A DNA stretch of 27,931 bases from JBFWIW01 sp050253535 (GTDB lineage: Bacteria; Bacillota; Clostridia; Oscillospirales; Oscillospiraceae). The position numbers were made by a program, and so were the translations under genes. Below the pieces are notes generated by a model, which made no database searches, was not told the origin of the DNA, and was given only the letters and a program-made list of their open reading frames with translations. The stretch spans positions 1 through 27,931 of the forward strand of contig JBFWIW010000042.1 of the NCBI GenBank assembly GCA_050253535.1, read 5' to 3'. Shown here in pieces: positions 21,828 through 27,931 of the stretch. Numbering within the stretch: position 1 is the first letter of the stretch; every line of letters begins with the position of its first letter.

Positions 21828-21980
21828 TTAATCGGGCGGTTCCAGCCCATCGTCTTCCGGTTCATCGGGGTCTTCCTCTTCGAGCGGCAATTCTTCGTCG
21901 TCGTCCCAAGTGAAGATCATGTCGCTCACGAGCAAGGTGTTTCCCGATAAATCGTCTCTGTTCTTATCAACGAACCCCAT
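21828..21980 (-). CDS. Small highly acidic protein (50 residues)
   Basis: An ORF of 50 residues, MGFVDKNRDDLSGNTLLVSD, then MIFTWDDD and a run of Glu, Asp and Pro to the end. It has a GGGGG RBS 6 bases before the ATG, a good promoter (22007-22035) and a terminator 57 bp downstream. So it is a complete stand-alone transcription unit in spite of its size. More than a third of residues are Asp or Glu and net charge is strongly negative. No family is recognised. The tail could mimic nucleic acid or bind basic proteins or cations, but this is only a guess. Confidence 0.65.
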   Translation of the reverse strand: MGFVDKNRDDLSGNTLLVSDMIFTWDDDEELPLEEEDPDEPEDDGLEPPD

Positions 21981-22006
21981 AACAGCACCCCCAATCGACT
22001 GCATCA

Positions 22007-22035
22007 ATTATATATACCGCCGGACTTGTTTGCAA
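22007..22035 (-). promoter_or_regulatory. Promoter of the small acidic gene
   Basis: -35 TTGCAA (22035-22030), 17-bp spacer and perfect -10 TATAAT (22012-22007) on the minus strand, about 27 bp before the start codon. Confidence 0.65.
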
Positions 22036-22242
22036 CAGGTTTCCGGCATTTTAGTATGCCGGATTTATCGCCTGTTATTGCGCCGCCGCGTTTTTTTGCC
22101 GGCTTTGTTATTTTGCGGAGCAAATCACATTTTAACGGGAACCGGCATTTGCGCTTTCCCCGAAATCATTATCGACTGATCCAACCGCCTTTAAACCCGT
22201 CCGGAACAGATTAGCAATTCATTGAAAAAAAATTAATAATAC

Positions 22243-22357
22243 TTGCAAATTGCATTGCGTCATGTAGTAAACTTAAAGCATCGGGCGGTGTGAGACGGAT
22301 AATAAAGAGAAACGCCTCAAATTAACATCCGCTTCTGTCTTGAAAAGATACTCACAC
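22243..22357 (+). promoter_or_regulatory. Weak promoter and leader of the ABC-2 operon
   Basis: -35 TTGCAA (22243-22248) and a -10-like TAGTAA (22265-22270), spaced 16 bp. Downstream, GTGTGAG (22288-22294) and CTCACAC (22351-22357) could close a stem in the leader. Nothing else is seen between 22040 and 22391 apart from GC-rich, non-coding sequence. Confidence 0.35.
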
Positions 22358-22391
22358 AGCATTATAAAACTAACGGAATTGGAGGCGAAAC

Positions 22392-23309
22392 ATGATGAAC
22401 GGACCGGCTGTAAGTGTAAAAGGGCTGGTAAAACGCTATGGTGCGTTTACCGCTGTCAGGCAAGTCGATCTGGAAGTCCGAAAGGGCGAGGTGCTCGGGC
22501 TTTTGGGGCCAAACGGCGCGGGAAAAACGACAACGCTCGAATGCCTTGAAGGTATACGGAAAATTGACGGAGGCAGTCTCAGCGTCGCCGGCTGCGATCC
22601 CAGGGCCGGCGGCAGGGCGCTCCGTAAAAAGCTGGGCGTTCAGCTGCAGTCGTCTTCCCTGCCCGACAATATACGCACGGACGAAGCCCTGCAGCTCGTC
22701 TGCGCGTTCGGCGGGGCAAAAGCGCGGCAGGATCTCATAAAAAAGTTTGAAATGGAAAGCCTGCTGAAAAAGCAGTATTACGAGCTGTCCACCGGGCAGA
22801 AAAGACGGCTGCACCTTGTTCTGGCGCTCGTGAACGACCCCGAAGTGCTGATACTGGATGAGCCGACGGCCGGCCTCGACGTACAGAGCCGGGCGCAGCT
22901 GCACGATGAAATCCGCAAGGTCCGCTCGCAGGGGGTGACTGTTCTTCTGGCGACGCACGACATGGCGGAGGCCGAGGCGCTCTGTGACCGGATAGCCATC
23001 ATGATAAACGGAAAAATTGCCGTGTGCGGGACGCCCGAACAGGTGACGGCCGCGGGCAGCGGGGAGACGCGCATACGCCTGCGCACATCAAAGAATTCGC
23101 TTGCGCCGGGAACCGATATAAACGGCGCGTCATTTGTGAAAGAAAAGGACGGTTACCTCGAATGGCGCTGCCGCGATGTGGCGGCTTCCGTTTACGAGAT
23201 ACTGCGCGGCGTACAGGAAAACGGCGATACGGTGGAGGATTTAAGGGTCGAAAGGCCGTCGCTGGAGGAGCGCTTCCTCGAGCTTATGGAAGGAGCTGAT
23301 AAGCGTTGA
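22392..23309 (+). CDS. ABC-2 type exporter ATP-binding protein
   Basis: A 305-residue ATPase of the DrrA/CcmA-like export family. Walker A GPNGAGKTTT, signature as STGQKRRL (Thr replaces the usual Gly at the second position, as in many ABC-2 members), Walker B VLILDEPTAGLD, switch His in LLATHDM. A C-terminal extension of about 85 residues ends in ERPSLEERFLELM, typical of the drug/antibiotic exporter branch. GGAGG is 6 bases before the first ATG of an ATGATG pair. The stop overlaps the TTG start of the permease gene. The cargo is unknown, perhaps a drug or antimicrobial peptide. Confidence 0.93.
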   Translation: MMNGPAVSVKGLVKRYGAFTAVRQVDLEVRKGEVLGLLGPNGAGKTTTLECLEGIRKIDGGSLSVAGCDPRAGGRALRKKLGVQLQSSSLPDNIRTDEALQLVCAFGGAKARQDLIKKFEMESLLKKQYYELSTGQKRRLHLVLALVNDPEVLILDEPTAGLDVQSRAQLHDEIRKVRSQGVTVLLATHDMAEAEALCDRIAIMINGKIAVCGTPEQVTAAGSGETRIRLRTSKNSLAPGTDINGASFVKEKDGYLEWRCRDVAASVYEILRGVQENGDTVEDLRVERPSLEERFLELMEGADKR

Positions 23310-24052
23310 AGGCTTTTGTCAGATACCTTTGGATTCAGTTCAAAATGGACCTGCGCAACAAGGGGACATTGCTTACTTACTATTTTACTCCGCTGATATT
23401 TTTCTTCGTCATGGGCGCGGTATTTTCTTCGACGTCGCCTTTGATGAAAACGACCCTCGCGGCCTCTATGTCGATATTTTCCGTGTCGATGGGGACAATC
23501 ATCGGCGCTCCCGCGCCGATCGTAAAAATGAGGGAGTCGGGGACGATACGCGCCTTCAGGGTGGCCGGAATACCCGGCATATCGACGCTCGCCGTGTCCG
23601 CCGTCAGCGCTTTCATTCATCTGTTTATTGTCTCCGTGGTCATATACGCGGTATCGCCGGTCGTTTTTCACGCCGAGGCACCCGCGTCGCCCGGACTGTA
23701 TTTTGCGGTTCTTGCCGTGTTCCTTTTTGCGAGCGTCGGCGTCGGTATGCTTATCGGCGTATGCGCGCGCGGGCAGTCTTTTGCGACCATGCTCTCCATG
23801 CTTGTCTTCCTTCCGTCCCTGCTGCTCAGCGGCATTATGTTTCCGTCCGCCATGCTGCCACGGTTTCTGGGCCTTGTCGGGCGCATTTTTCCCGCAACAT
23901 ATGCCCTGCAGTCTTTTTACGGACTCGCTTACCGGATGGAGACGGATATGAGCGCGGGAATATCGCTCTGTATTGTCGGAGGAATCGGACTGCTCATGTT
24001 CCTGCTTGCCGCGTGGCGTCTGGACCGGGTCGGCAAAAGAGAACAAATGTGA
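23306..24052 (+). CDS. ABC-2 type exporter permease
   Basis: A 248-residue membrane protein with six hydrophobic segments and the ABC-2 permease pattern. An N-terminal helix FKMDLRNKGTLLTYYFTPLI leads in, MRESGTIRAFRVAGIP is the coupling helix, and LLSGIMFPSAMLPRFLGLVGRIFPATYAL is the conserved C-terminal region. The start is a TTG overlapping the TGA of the ATPase gene, with AGGAG 10 bases upstream, so synthesis is coupled. It ends shortly before a 37-bp palindrome. Confidence 0.92.
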   Translation: MKAFVRYLWIQFKMDLRNKGTLLTYYFTPLIFFFVMGAVFSSTSPLMKTTLAASMSIFSVSMGTIIGAPAPIVKMRESGTIRAFRVAGIPGISTLAVSAVSAFIHLFIVSVVIYAVSPVVFHAEAPASPGLYFAVLAVFLFASVGVGMLIGVCARGQSFATMLSMLVFLPSLLLSGIMFPSAMLPRFLGLVGRIFPATYALQSFYGLAYRMETDMSAGISLCIVGGIGLLMFLLAAWRLDRVGKREQM

Positions 24053-24087
24053 TATTTATTTGCCGCAGATATTGTTCGGCAAAATAA

Positions 24088-24124
24088 GCTGTGCCCTTAT
24101 CTGCTCTGCAGATAAGGGCACAGC
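24088..24124. repeat. 17-bp perfect stem palindrome after the ABC-2 operon
   Basis: GCTGTGCCCTTATCTGC (24088-24104), TCT, then its exact reverse complement (24108-24124). No T-run follows. The next bases include GCAGCCGTCATGAGA, which recalls AGCCGTCGTGAGAAG in repeat copy B, so this could be a third, degenerate member of that family. Confidence 0.6.
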
Positions 24125-24164
24125 GCTGTAAACAGCGGCAGCCGTCATGAGATAACGGACAGCG

Positions 24165-24701
24165 TTATTTCAAAGAGCTCATGGGTATTTTAAAATAGAC
24201 TAATAATAGTAATGCGGCGATCATTGAAATAAGCAGCGCCAAAAGCGGTTTTTTATGATGCACCCGCAATATCGGAAACATGGCTGAATTAAATAATACC
24301 GACCACCAGATATTCCAGCCGTTATGGTAAGAAAAAAAGCCCAATAAATAAGACACGTGCTCGATCGCCGTATATATAAGTACCCACAAAAGTATATAAG
24401 GCACCTGCTTTTTGATTTTTTTCGGGAAGTGAGGCAAATACAATAAAACAGTGGCAGGGAAAAACACAAGGGAGATCAGCAGATCGCTCAAGGTGGTCTT
24501 TAACAGAGGTGATTCAAACTCCCAGAGCGGATAGTTATAGGTTACAAATCCGCATGCGATATCGCCAAGCGCAAAAAACAGCATGGTCGGATAGTATAAC
24601 CGCCAATGCCTCCAATCTCCCCATTTCCATGCAGACAATACCATAATAATGGTTACAATAATCTGGTAGTCCGAAATTATTGAGGTAACAGATAAACGCA
24701 T
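24165..24701 (-). CDS. CBO0543-like multi-pass membrane protein
   Basis: A 178-residue integral membrane protein with about five helices. The run of WRHWRLYYPTMLFFALGD, YNYPLWEFE, TLSDLLISLVFFPATVLLYL and IYTAIEHVSYLLG matches the CBO0543 family of Firmicutes, whose function is unknown. The invariant aromatic and acidic residues (YPLWEF, SDLL, IEH) hint at a conserved intramembrane site. It is divergent from the 287-residue membrane protein gene, with 155 bp between. The start has an AAAGG-like RBS. Confidence 0.75.
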   Translation of the reverse strand: MRLSVTSIISDYQIIVTIIMVLSAWKWGDWRHWRLYYPTMLFFALGDIACGFVTYNYPLWEFESPLLKTTLSDLLISLVFFPATVLLYLPHFPKKIKKQVPYILLWVLIYTAIEHVSYLLGFFSYHNGWNIWWSVLFNSAMFPILRVHHKKPLLALLISMIAALLLLVYFKIPMSSLK

Positions 24702-24856
24702 ACAATGCCTTTCGATTTAACCGGACTTCATAAATTATCAGAAATTATTTTTTTGTCTGAAATAAACGCAGCAATATGGAACTAGTTTTTACCGAAACAA
24801 AATAAAGCGGCGTTCCAAATTATTGTATTTATCGAGAATCGTCAAGGGGAGATTAT

Positions 24857-25947
24857 ATGCCGACTTCATTTTGGAGCAATACAATCTGGTATATTTTACT
24901 GGGTGTTTCAAGTATTGTTTCGATGATTTTTGTGCTGAAAAAAACTGAAAACCGCAGATTCACCGCCGCTTTCGCATTGGCGGTTTTAGGCTTTGTTTAT
25001 ATGCTGGAAGCGATACTGATTATTTTACTGAACGCCTACATTTATTATCCTAAATTAATGGTTAACGACCTATTTCAAGATTTGGTTTTAGGCAATATTT
25101 TTTCGCAGACCTCAATCGCGGCGACATCGGCATTGGCAATTGTTTATGATCTCTCATTCGGATGGACTGTTTTATTCGCGGCAGTTTATTATTTAATTGA
25201 TATACTGTTTGTAAAATTGGGGATATATGAGCATNNNNNNNNNNNNNNNNNNNNNNNNNNNNNNNNNNNNNNNNNNNNNNNNNNNNNNNNNNNNNNNNNN
25301 NNNNNNNNNNNNNNNNNNNNNNNNNNNNNNNNNNGACCTCAATCGCGGCGACATCGGCATTGGCAATTGTTTATGATCTCTCATTCGGATGGACTGTTTT
25401 ATTCGCGGCAGTTTATTATTTAATTGATATACTGTTTGTAAAATTGGGGATATATGAGCATTTCTGGTATAGATCTATATATACACTCATCGGCTTTATA
25501 CCGTTATTTACCCTGATAAAATTTTATTATAAAGCTTTTGTCAGTTCCGCAAAATATATTCTTCATTACTTTGCGCTGTATTCAGGCGTTTTTGCAATTA
25601 CCGGCAATACGATAATTCTGCCTATGAAACTATTGAAAATTCAGATTTTTAATGTAAACTTTTTTGGTCAATTATCAAAAGACCATACCGCGTTTTGGAT
25701 AATTTACGGATTTGTATTAATAAATATATTGATATATGTTTACAGGAAGCATCCAAATTGGATATGGAAGGCAATTGCTTTTCTTGTTCTCTTTATCATT
25801 CAATTTGTTTTATATCAATCAGGCGTTATTTTATTCAAGGAAGGTTGGTTTTTTGTCGGGACGGCACTGGATGTTTTTGGGGCTTATCTGTGGATTATTG
25901 TTTTGGACCGTTTTTTAAGCCAAAAACCTTCTGTTTACAGAAGATAA
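24857..25947 (+). CDS. Multi-pass membrane protein split by a false gap
   Basis: The coding sequence reads 24857-25234 and then continues at 25462-25947. The 127 bp at 25335-25461 repeat 25108-25234 exactly and the 100 N between are a placeholder. Joined, it encodes 287 residues with about eight membrane helices. The segment YYLIDILFVKLGIYEHFWYRS has the same I-(D/E)-x-LG-x-Y-x-W pattern as the divergent CBO0543-like protein, so its N-terminal half may be a distant relative. GGGGAG lies 5 bases before the ATG. Function unknown. As deposited, gene callers would report two broken pieces. Confidence 0.75.
25108..25461. repeat. Exact 127-bp direct repeat flanking the gap
   Basis: Bases 25108-25234 and 25335-25461 are identical and touch the N run on both sides. 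Length 127 equals a standard maximum k-mer of de Bruijn assemblers, so this is most likely an unmerged contig overlap, not a biological duplication. Confidence 0.9.
25235..25334. other. Assembly gap (100 N), probably not real
   Basis: Placeholder of exactly 100 N between two ends that overlap by 127 bp. The true sequence probably has one copy of the overlap and no gap. Confidence 0.9.
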
Positions 25948-25976
25948 ACTTTTCTTATGCTTGGCAATAATGATAT

Positions 25977-26014
25977 AAAAAAACCTCAATTTCTGAAGAA
26001 ATTGAGGTTTTTTT
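25977..26014. terminator. Bidirectional terminator between convergent genes
   Basis: An A-run, CCTCAATTTC, a short loop, GAAATTGAGG and a T-run. It serves the membrane protein gene (plus) and the DUF2971 gene (minus). Partly complementary outer sequences (GGCAATAATGATA and TATCATTGCC) could extend the stem. Confidence 0.85.
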
Positions 26015-26095
26015 ATATGGAGCCGTATCATTGCCGAATGCTCGTTAAATCAAATTTTGCAATATAAATTTTTATTTCCTTACCTGAAAACCGGA

Positions 26096-26863
26096 TTATC
26101 CTCCGTTTTTCCTTAACAGGATTTTTGATTTTTTTATCGGCTTATCCGAAATATGATATTGCGCATTGTTTTTGATCTTTTCTATAAGGCTTTCAAACCA
26201 TCCCGAGGAATACGGGCTGATATATATCTCATCAATCAGCGTATTTATATCCACTTCAAAACTTTTGCCGCTTTGTATTTTATCGTCAACGAAAATTGCG
26301 CGTACCTCGTTTTCAAATTCATAGCATCCCGATTTATACGCTTCGGCGATACGTCTGTTCAAAGGCGAGCACCCCTCGCCTCTGTATCTGTAATATAAAG
26401 GCAGCTCCAGATTCTCATTTCCTCCGTGAAAAGACTTTATATATTCGGTTTTGAATATCTTTATATCGTCATTGCTCAGCGCTTTTTTCAAATTGCCGAC
26501 TTTGGTTTTTATCGCTATCCCGGTACCCGGGGTGGTGAAAATCTTCCACAGCGCGTACGATTCCAGCTTATCCGCGTTCCAGCAGCTGATATAAATTCCA
26601 TAATGCGGATCTGCCGCCCCGGAATTACGCTTATTTTTGTCTGCGCCGCCGCCCTCCCGCTGGGCTTTAAAGAAACCCTCGGGTCTTTTCCCCTCATATT
26701 CATCTTCGAAATATTTGGAATTACAAAAAAATAACTTCTTATTTTCCAACAGATCCATGAATTTGCTGAAGTCCATGTATCTGAAAATAGTTAAATCATC
26801 AGGCACTTCAAATCTTTTGTTCACCCGTATCATATCTTCATTTAAACAGGAATTTTCAGACAT
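26096..26863 (-). CDS. DUF2971 family protein
   Basis: A 255-residue soluble protein with the DUF2971 layout. An N-terminal FRYMDFSKFMDLLENKKLFF with later CNSKYFEDEYEG, then YISCWNADKLESYALWKIFT and GTGIAIKTKVGNLKKAL, then an acidic YEFENEVRAIF stretch near residue 180 that is well conserved in the family. The biochemical role is unknown. Members often occur in variable or mobile regions. The RBS is GGGTGATG. It follows the mini ImmA-like gene by 23 bp and is likely the last gene of that operon. Confidence 0.8.
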   Translation of the reverse strand: MSENSCLNEDMIRVNKRFEVPDDLTIFRYMDFSKFMDLLENKKLFFCNSKYFEDEYEGKRPEGFFKAQREGGGADKNKRNSGAADPHYGIYISCWNADKLESYALWKIFTTPGTGIAIKTKVGNLKKALSNDDIKIFKTEYIKSFHGGNENLELPLYYRYRGEGCSPLNRRIAEAYKSGCYEFENEVRAIFVDDKIQSGKSFEVDINTLIDEIYISPYSSGWFESLIEKIKNNAQYHISDKPIKKSKILLRKNGG

Positions 26864-26886
26864 GTAACATCACCCATAAAGCTTTG

Positions 26887-27105
26887 TCATTTTGCGGGGC
26901 CGATTCCCTCGACGTCCTCTATGCAGAGTTCACTATAGAAATCACAGTTTTCAATATGCCTCAGCTCATGCTCAAAGACTTTTATTTTAGTTTCAATATT
27001 ATATTTTGCGTTTATATATACATTGTAATCCCCCTCGGAATCCAATTTTACAAATCCTTTTATGCCGTCCGGCATATTTAATTCTCTAATAATTACTTGC
27101 TCCAT
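26887..27105 (-). CDS. Mini ImmA/IrrE-like protein with HExxH motif
   Basis: A 72-residue protein with a zinc-protease motif HELRH at residues 46-50, followed by IENCDFYSE. ImmA-type metallopeptidases cut XRE-family repressors encoded next to them, and here the upstream gene is an XRE regulator overlapping by 20 bp. It is much shorter than standard ImmA (about 130-170 residues), and the third zinc ligand is not certain (possibly Asp55 or Glu59 beyond the motif). GGAG is 6 bases before the ATG. So it may be a minimal peptidase or a binding partner only. Confidence 0.7.
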   Translation of the reverse strand: MEQVIIRELNMPDGIKGFVKLDSEGDYNVYINAKYNIETKIKVFEHELRHIENCDFYSELCIEDVEGIGPAK

Positions 27106-27466
27106 CTTCGTCTCCGCACATTAGCCTGATCATTTCAATATATTTTTTCACGTCACTTGACGTCGCCTTTGCACCGAGGGAAAAGAGTATCCGCTTGTTC
27201 GGATCGCGCCTCGCGGACTCCAATATCTCCAGCAGTTCCGTGTCGGACTCCGCGTCTCCGGCGGCTCTTCCCGCTCTGCCGGATTCAAGCTCGTCGATTG
27301 TAATTCCGAAATAGTCGGCTATTTTTTTCTTTGTCGGATTAAGCGGATCGGCCCCGGACGTTTTCCAGTTTGTATATGTGCCCTTGCTTATTCCCAGGTC
27401 ACGCAGAACGCTGGTCGGAGATAATCCCCTCGCCTTGCATATCTTGTCATAACCGTCAATAAACAC
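27086..27466 (-). CDS. XRE-family helix-turn-helix regulator
   Basis: A 126-residue protein with a Cro/C1-type HTH (about residues 5-62): GLSPTSVLRDLGISKGTYTNWKTSG then ADYFGITIDEL. A charged C-terminal part of about 60 residues has a predicted helix ending in KKYIEMIRLMCG. The start is GTG at 27466, with GGAG 10 bases upstream. It is the first gene of an operon with the HExxH protein and DUF2971 protein, and is likely an autoregulated repressor of that operon. Confidence 0.88.
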   Translation of the reverse strand: MFIDGYDKICKARGLSPTSVLRDLGISKGTYTNWKTSGADPLNPTKKKIADYFGITIDELESGRAGRAAGDAESDTELLEILESARRDPNKRILFSLGAKATSSDVKKYIEMIRLMCGDEDGASNY

Positions 27467-27500
27467 AATTAAGTCTCTCCATTCTTAGTTAATTTTACAA

Positions 27501-27528
27501 ATAATACTAAATTGACAATTATGTTCAA
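27501..27528 (-). promoter_or_regulatory. Promoter of the XRE operon
   Basis: -35 TTGAAC (27528-27523), 16-bp spacer, -10 TATTAT (27506-27501) on the minus strand, about 35 bp before the GTG start. Confidence 0.5.
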
Positions 27529-27553
27529 TTACACCGTTGACTTTTGAACTTCA

Positions 27554-27762
27554 TTGTACTATTATGTGCATAGACGGACGAGCTGAAACAAAAACGGACA
27601 GTTAATTCCGCCGTAAATAAACGCCTTTCGACAGGAGACGGTACTATATTGTACCTCAATGTACATAGTATAACATTTTTGTTCTCTAATGTCTATATTT
27701 GTTTATTTTTGTTCTATTTTTTGTAACCTTGCACAATTATGGCATTTTCAATTGTACACAAT
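27554..27762. promoter_or_regulatory. Repeated operator-like sites upstream of the XRE gene
   Basis: TTGTACTATTATGTGCAT (27554-27571) and TTGTACCTCAATGTACAT (27649-27666) share TTGTAC-N4-ATGT-R-CAT, exactly 95 bp apart. The second lies within a wider dyad GTACTAT...ATAGTA(T). A third related palindrome ATTGTACACAAT lies at 27751-27762. Between them ATTTTTGTTCT occurs twice about 30 bp apart. No gene is seen in 27467-27848. The sites fit multiple binding positions of the XRE regulator. Confidence 0.5.
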
Positions 27763-27771
27763 ACACGCGAA

Positions 27772-27800
27772 AAAAAAGAAAACCCCGCAAGAGCGGGGCT
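27772..27800 (-). terminator. Terminator of the gene at the right edge
   Basis: CCCCGC, an AAGA loop and GCGGGG (27783-27798) form a stem, with TTTTCTTTTTTTT following on the minus strand. It lies about 50 bp after the stop of the partial gene. Confidence 0.85.
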
Positions 27801-27848
27801 TCCGGTCGCGACAGGCAGAGCCTGCCTATTAGTTCTTTTATACGGCGT

Positions 27849-27931
27849 TCAAAGCGCCGTGACCGGTATGACGCGGGCCGGCGCCGCCGAATGCTCGCCT
27901 ATGAGTTTCTCCATCCAGATCATATCGTACC
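27849..27931 (-). CDS. C-terminal fragment of a minus-strand gene
   Basis: The last 26 codons of an ORF entering from the right edge, read as YDMIWMEKLIGEHSAAPARV and six more residues, then TGA. Codon use is ordinary and a terminator follows on the same strand, which supports a real gene end. No family can be named. Confidence 0.5.
   Translation of the reverse strand, partial: YDMIWMEKLIGEHSAAPARVIPVTAL

Noticed and set aside
23192..24046. 284-codon ORF antisense to the ABC-2 permease
   Set aside because: It is a shadow ORF caused by GC-rich third positions. It is rich in Arg, His and Gly with no domain pattern.

Overview
The window looks like a scaffold from a low-to-mid GC anaerobic Firmicute (Clostridia), probably a metagenome-assembled genome. 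The reasons are strong AGGAGG-type ribosome binding sites on nearly every gene, Gram-positive lipoprotein signals, typical clostridial families (AzlCD, DegV, a BusR-like GntR/RCK regulator, CBO0543-type membrane proteins), and three runs of exactly 100 N. No rRNA, tRNA, CRISPR array or transposase gene was seen. The last gap is flanked by an exact 127-bp repeat that looks like an unmerged contig overlap, so the membrane protein gene there is probably intact.

Layout. 1-1.2 kb: start of a HAD phosphatase gene and a zinc alcohol dehydrogenase (minus). 1.3-2.6 kb: azlCD branched-chain amino acid exporter with a long structured leader (minus). 2.7-3.3 kb: cold-shock protein gene with a 5' leader carrying a 19-bp perfect inverted repeat (plus). 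3.5-10.3 kb: a six-gene minus-strand catabolic operon, facing a divergent GntR/FadR-type regulator at 10.6-11.3 kb. 11.7-14.1 kb: small ORF, DegV lipid-binding protein and DEAD-box helicase. 14.2-16.6 kb: orphan Phd-type antitoxin, mntR and the divergent mntH. 16.8-20.1 kb: BusR-like regulator divergent from a three-gene polar amino acid ABC importer. 20.2-22 kb: ribbon-helix-helix protein, CorA and small ORFs. 22.4-24.1 kb: ABC-2 exporter pair. 24.2-25.9 kb: two divergent multi-pass membrane proteins. 26.1-27.5 kb: XRE regulator, mini ImmA-like HExxH protein and DUF2971 protein, with repeated operator-like sites upstream. 27.8 kb to end: C-terminal end of another minus-strand gene.

Main biological idea. 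The operon at 3.5-10.3 kb encodes a CoA-acylating aldehyde dehydrogenase, a 4-hydroxybutyrate-dehydrogenase-like iron alcohol dehydrogenase, an HMG-CoA-lyase-like enzyme and a DctPQM TRAP carboxylate importer. In sequence these could take up mevalonate, oxidise it to mevaldate and then HMG-CoA, and split that to acetyl-CoA and acetoacetate, without the HMG-CoA reductase used by known mevalonate degraders. This is an inference. The lyase lacks a conserved active-site Glu, so a related substrate is also possible. GCATGC-centred palindromes lie at both divergent promoters and are candidate operators for the GntR regulator.

Other points of interest are a palindrome-headed intergenic repeat family (one copy inside the TRAP operon), a palindrome over the -10 box of the amino acid importer beside a probable c-di-AMP sensor, and long structured leaders for azlC and the cold-shock gene.
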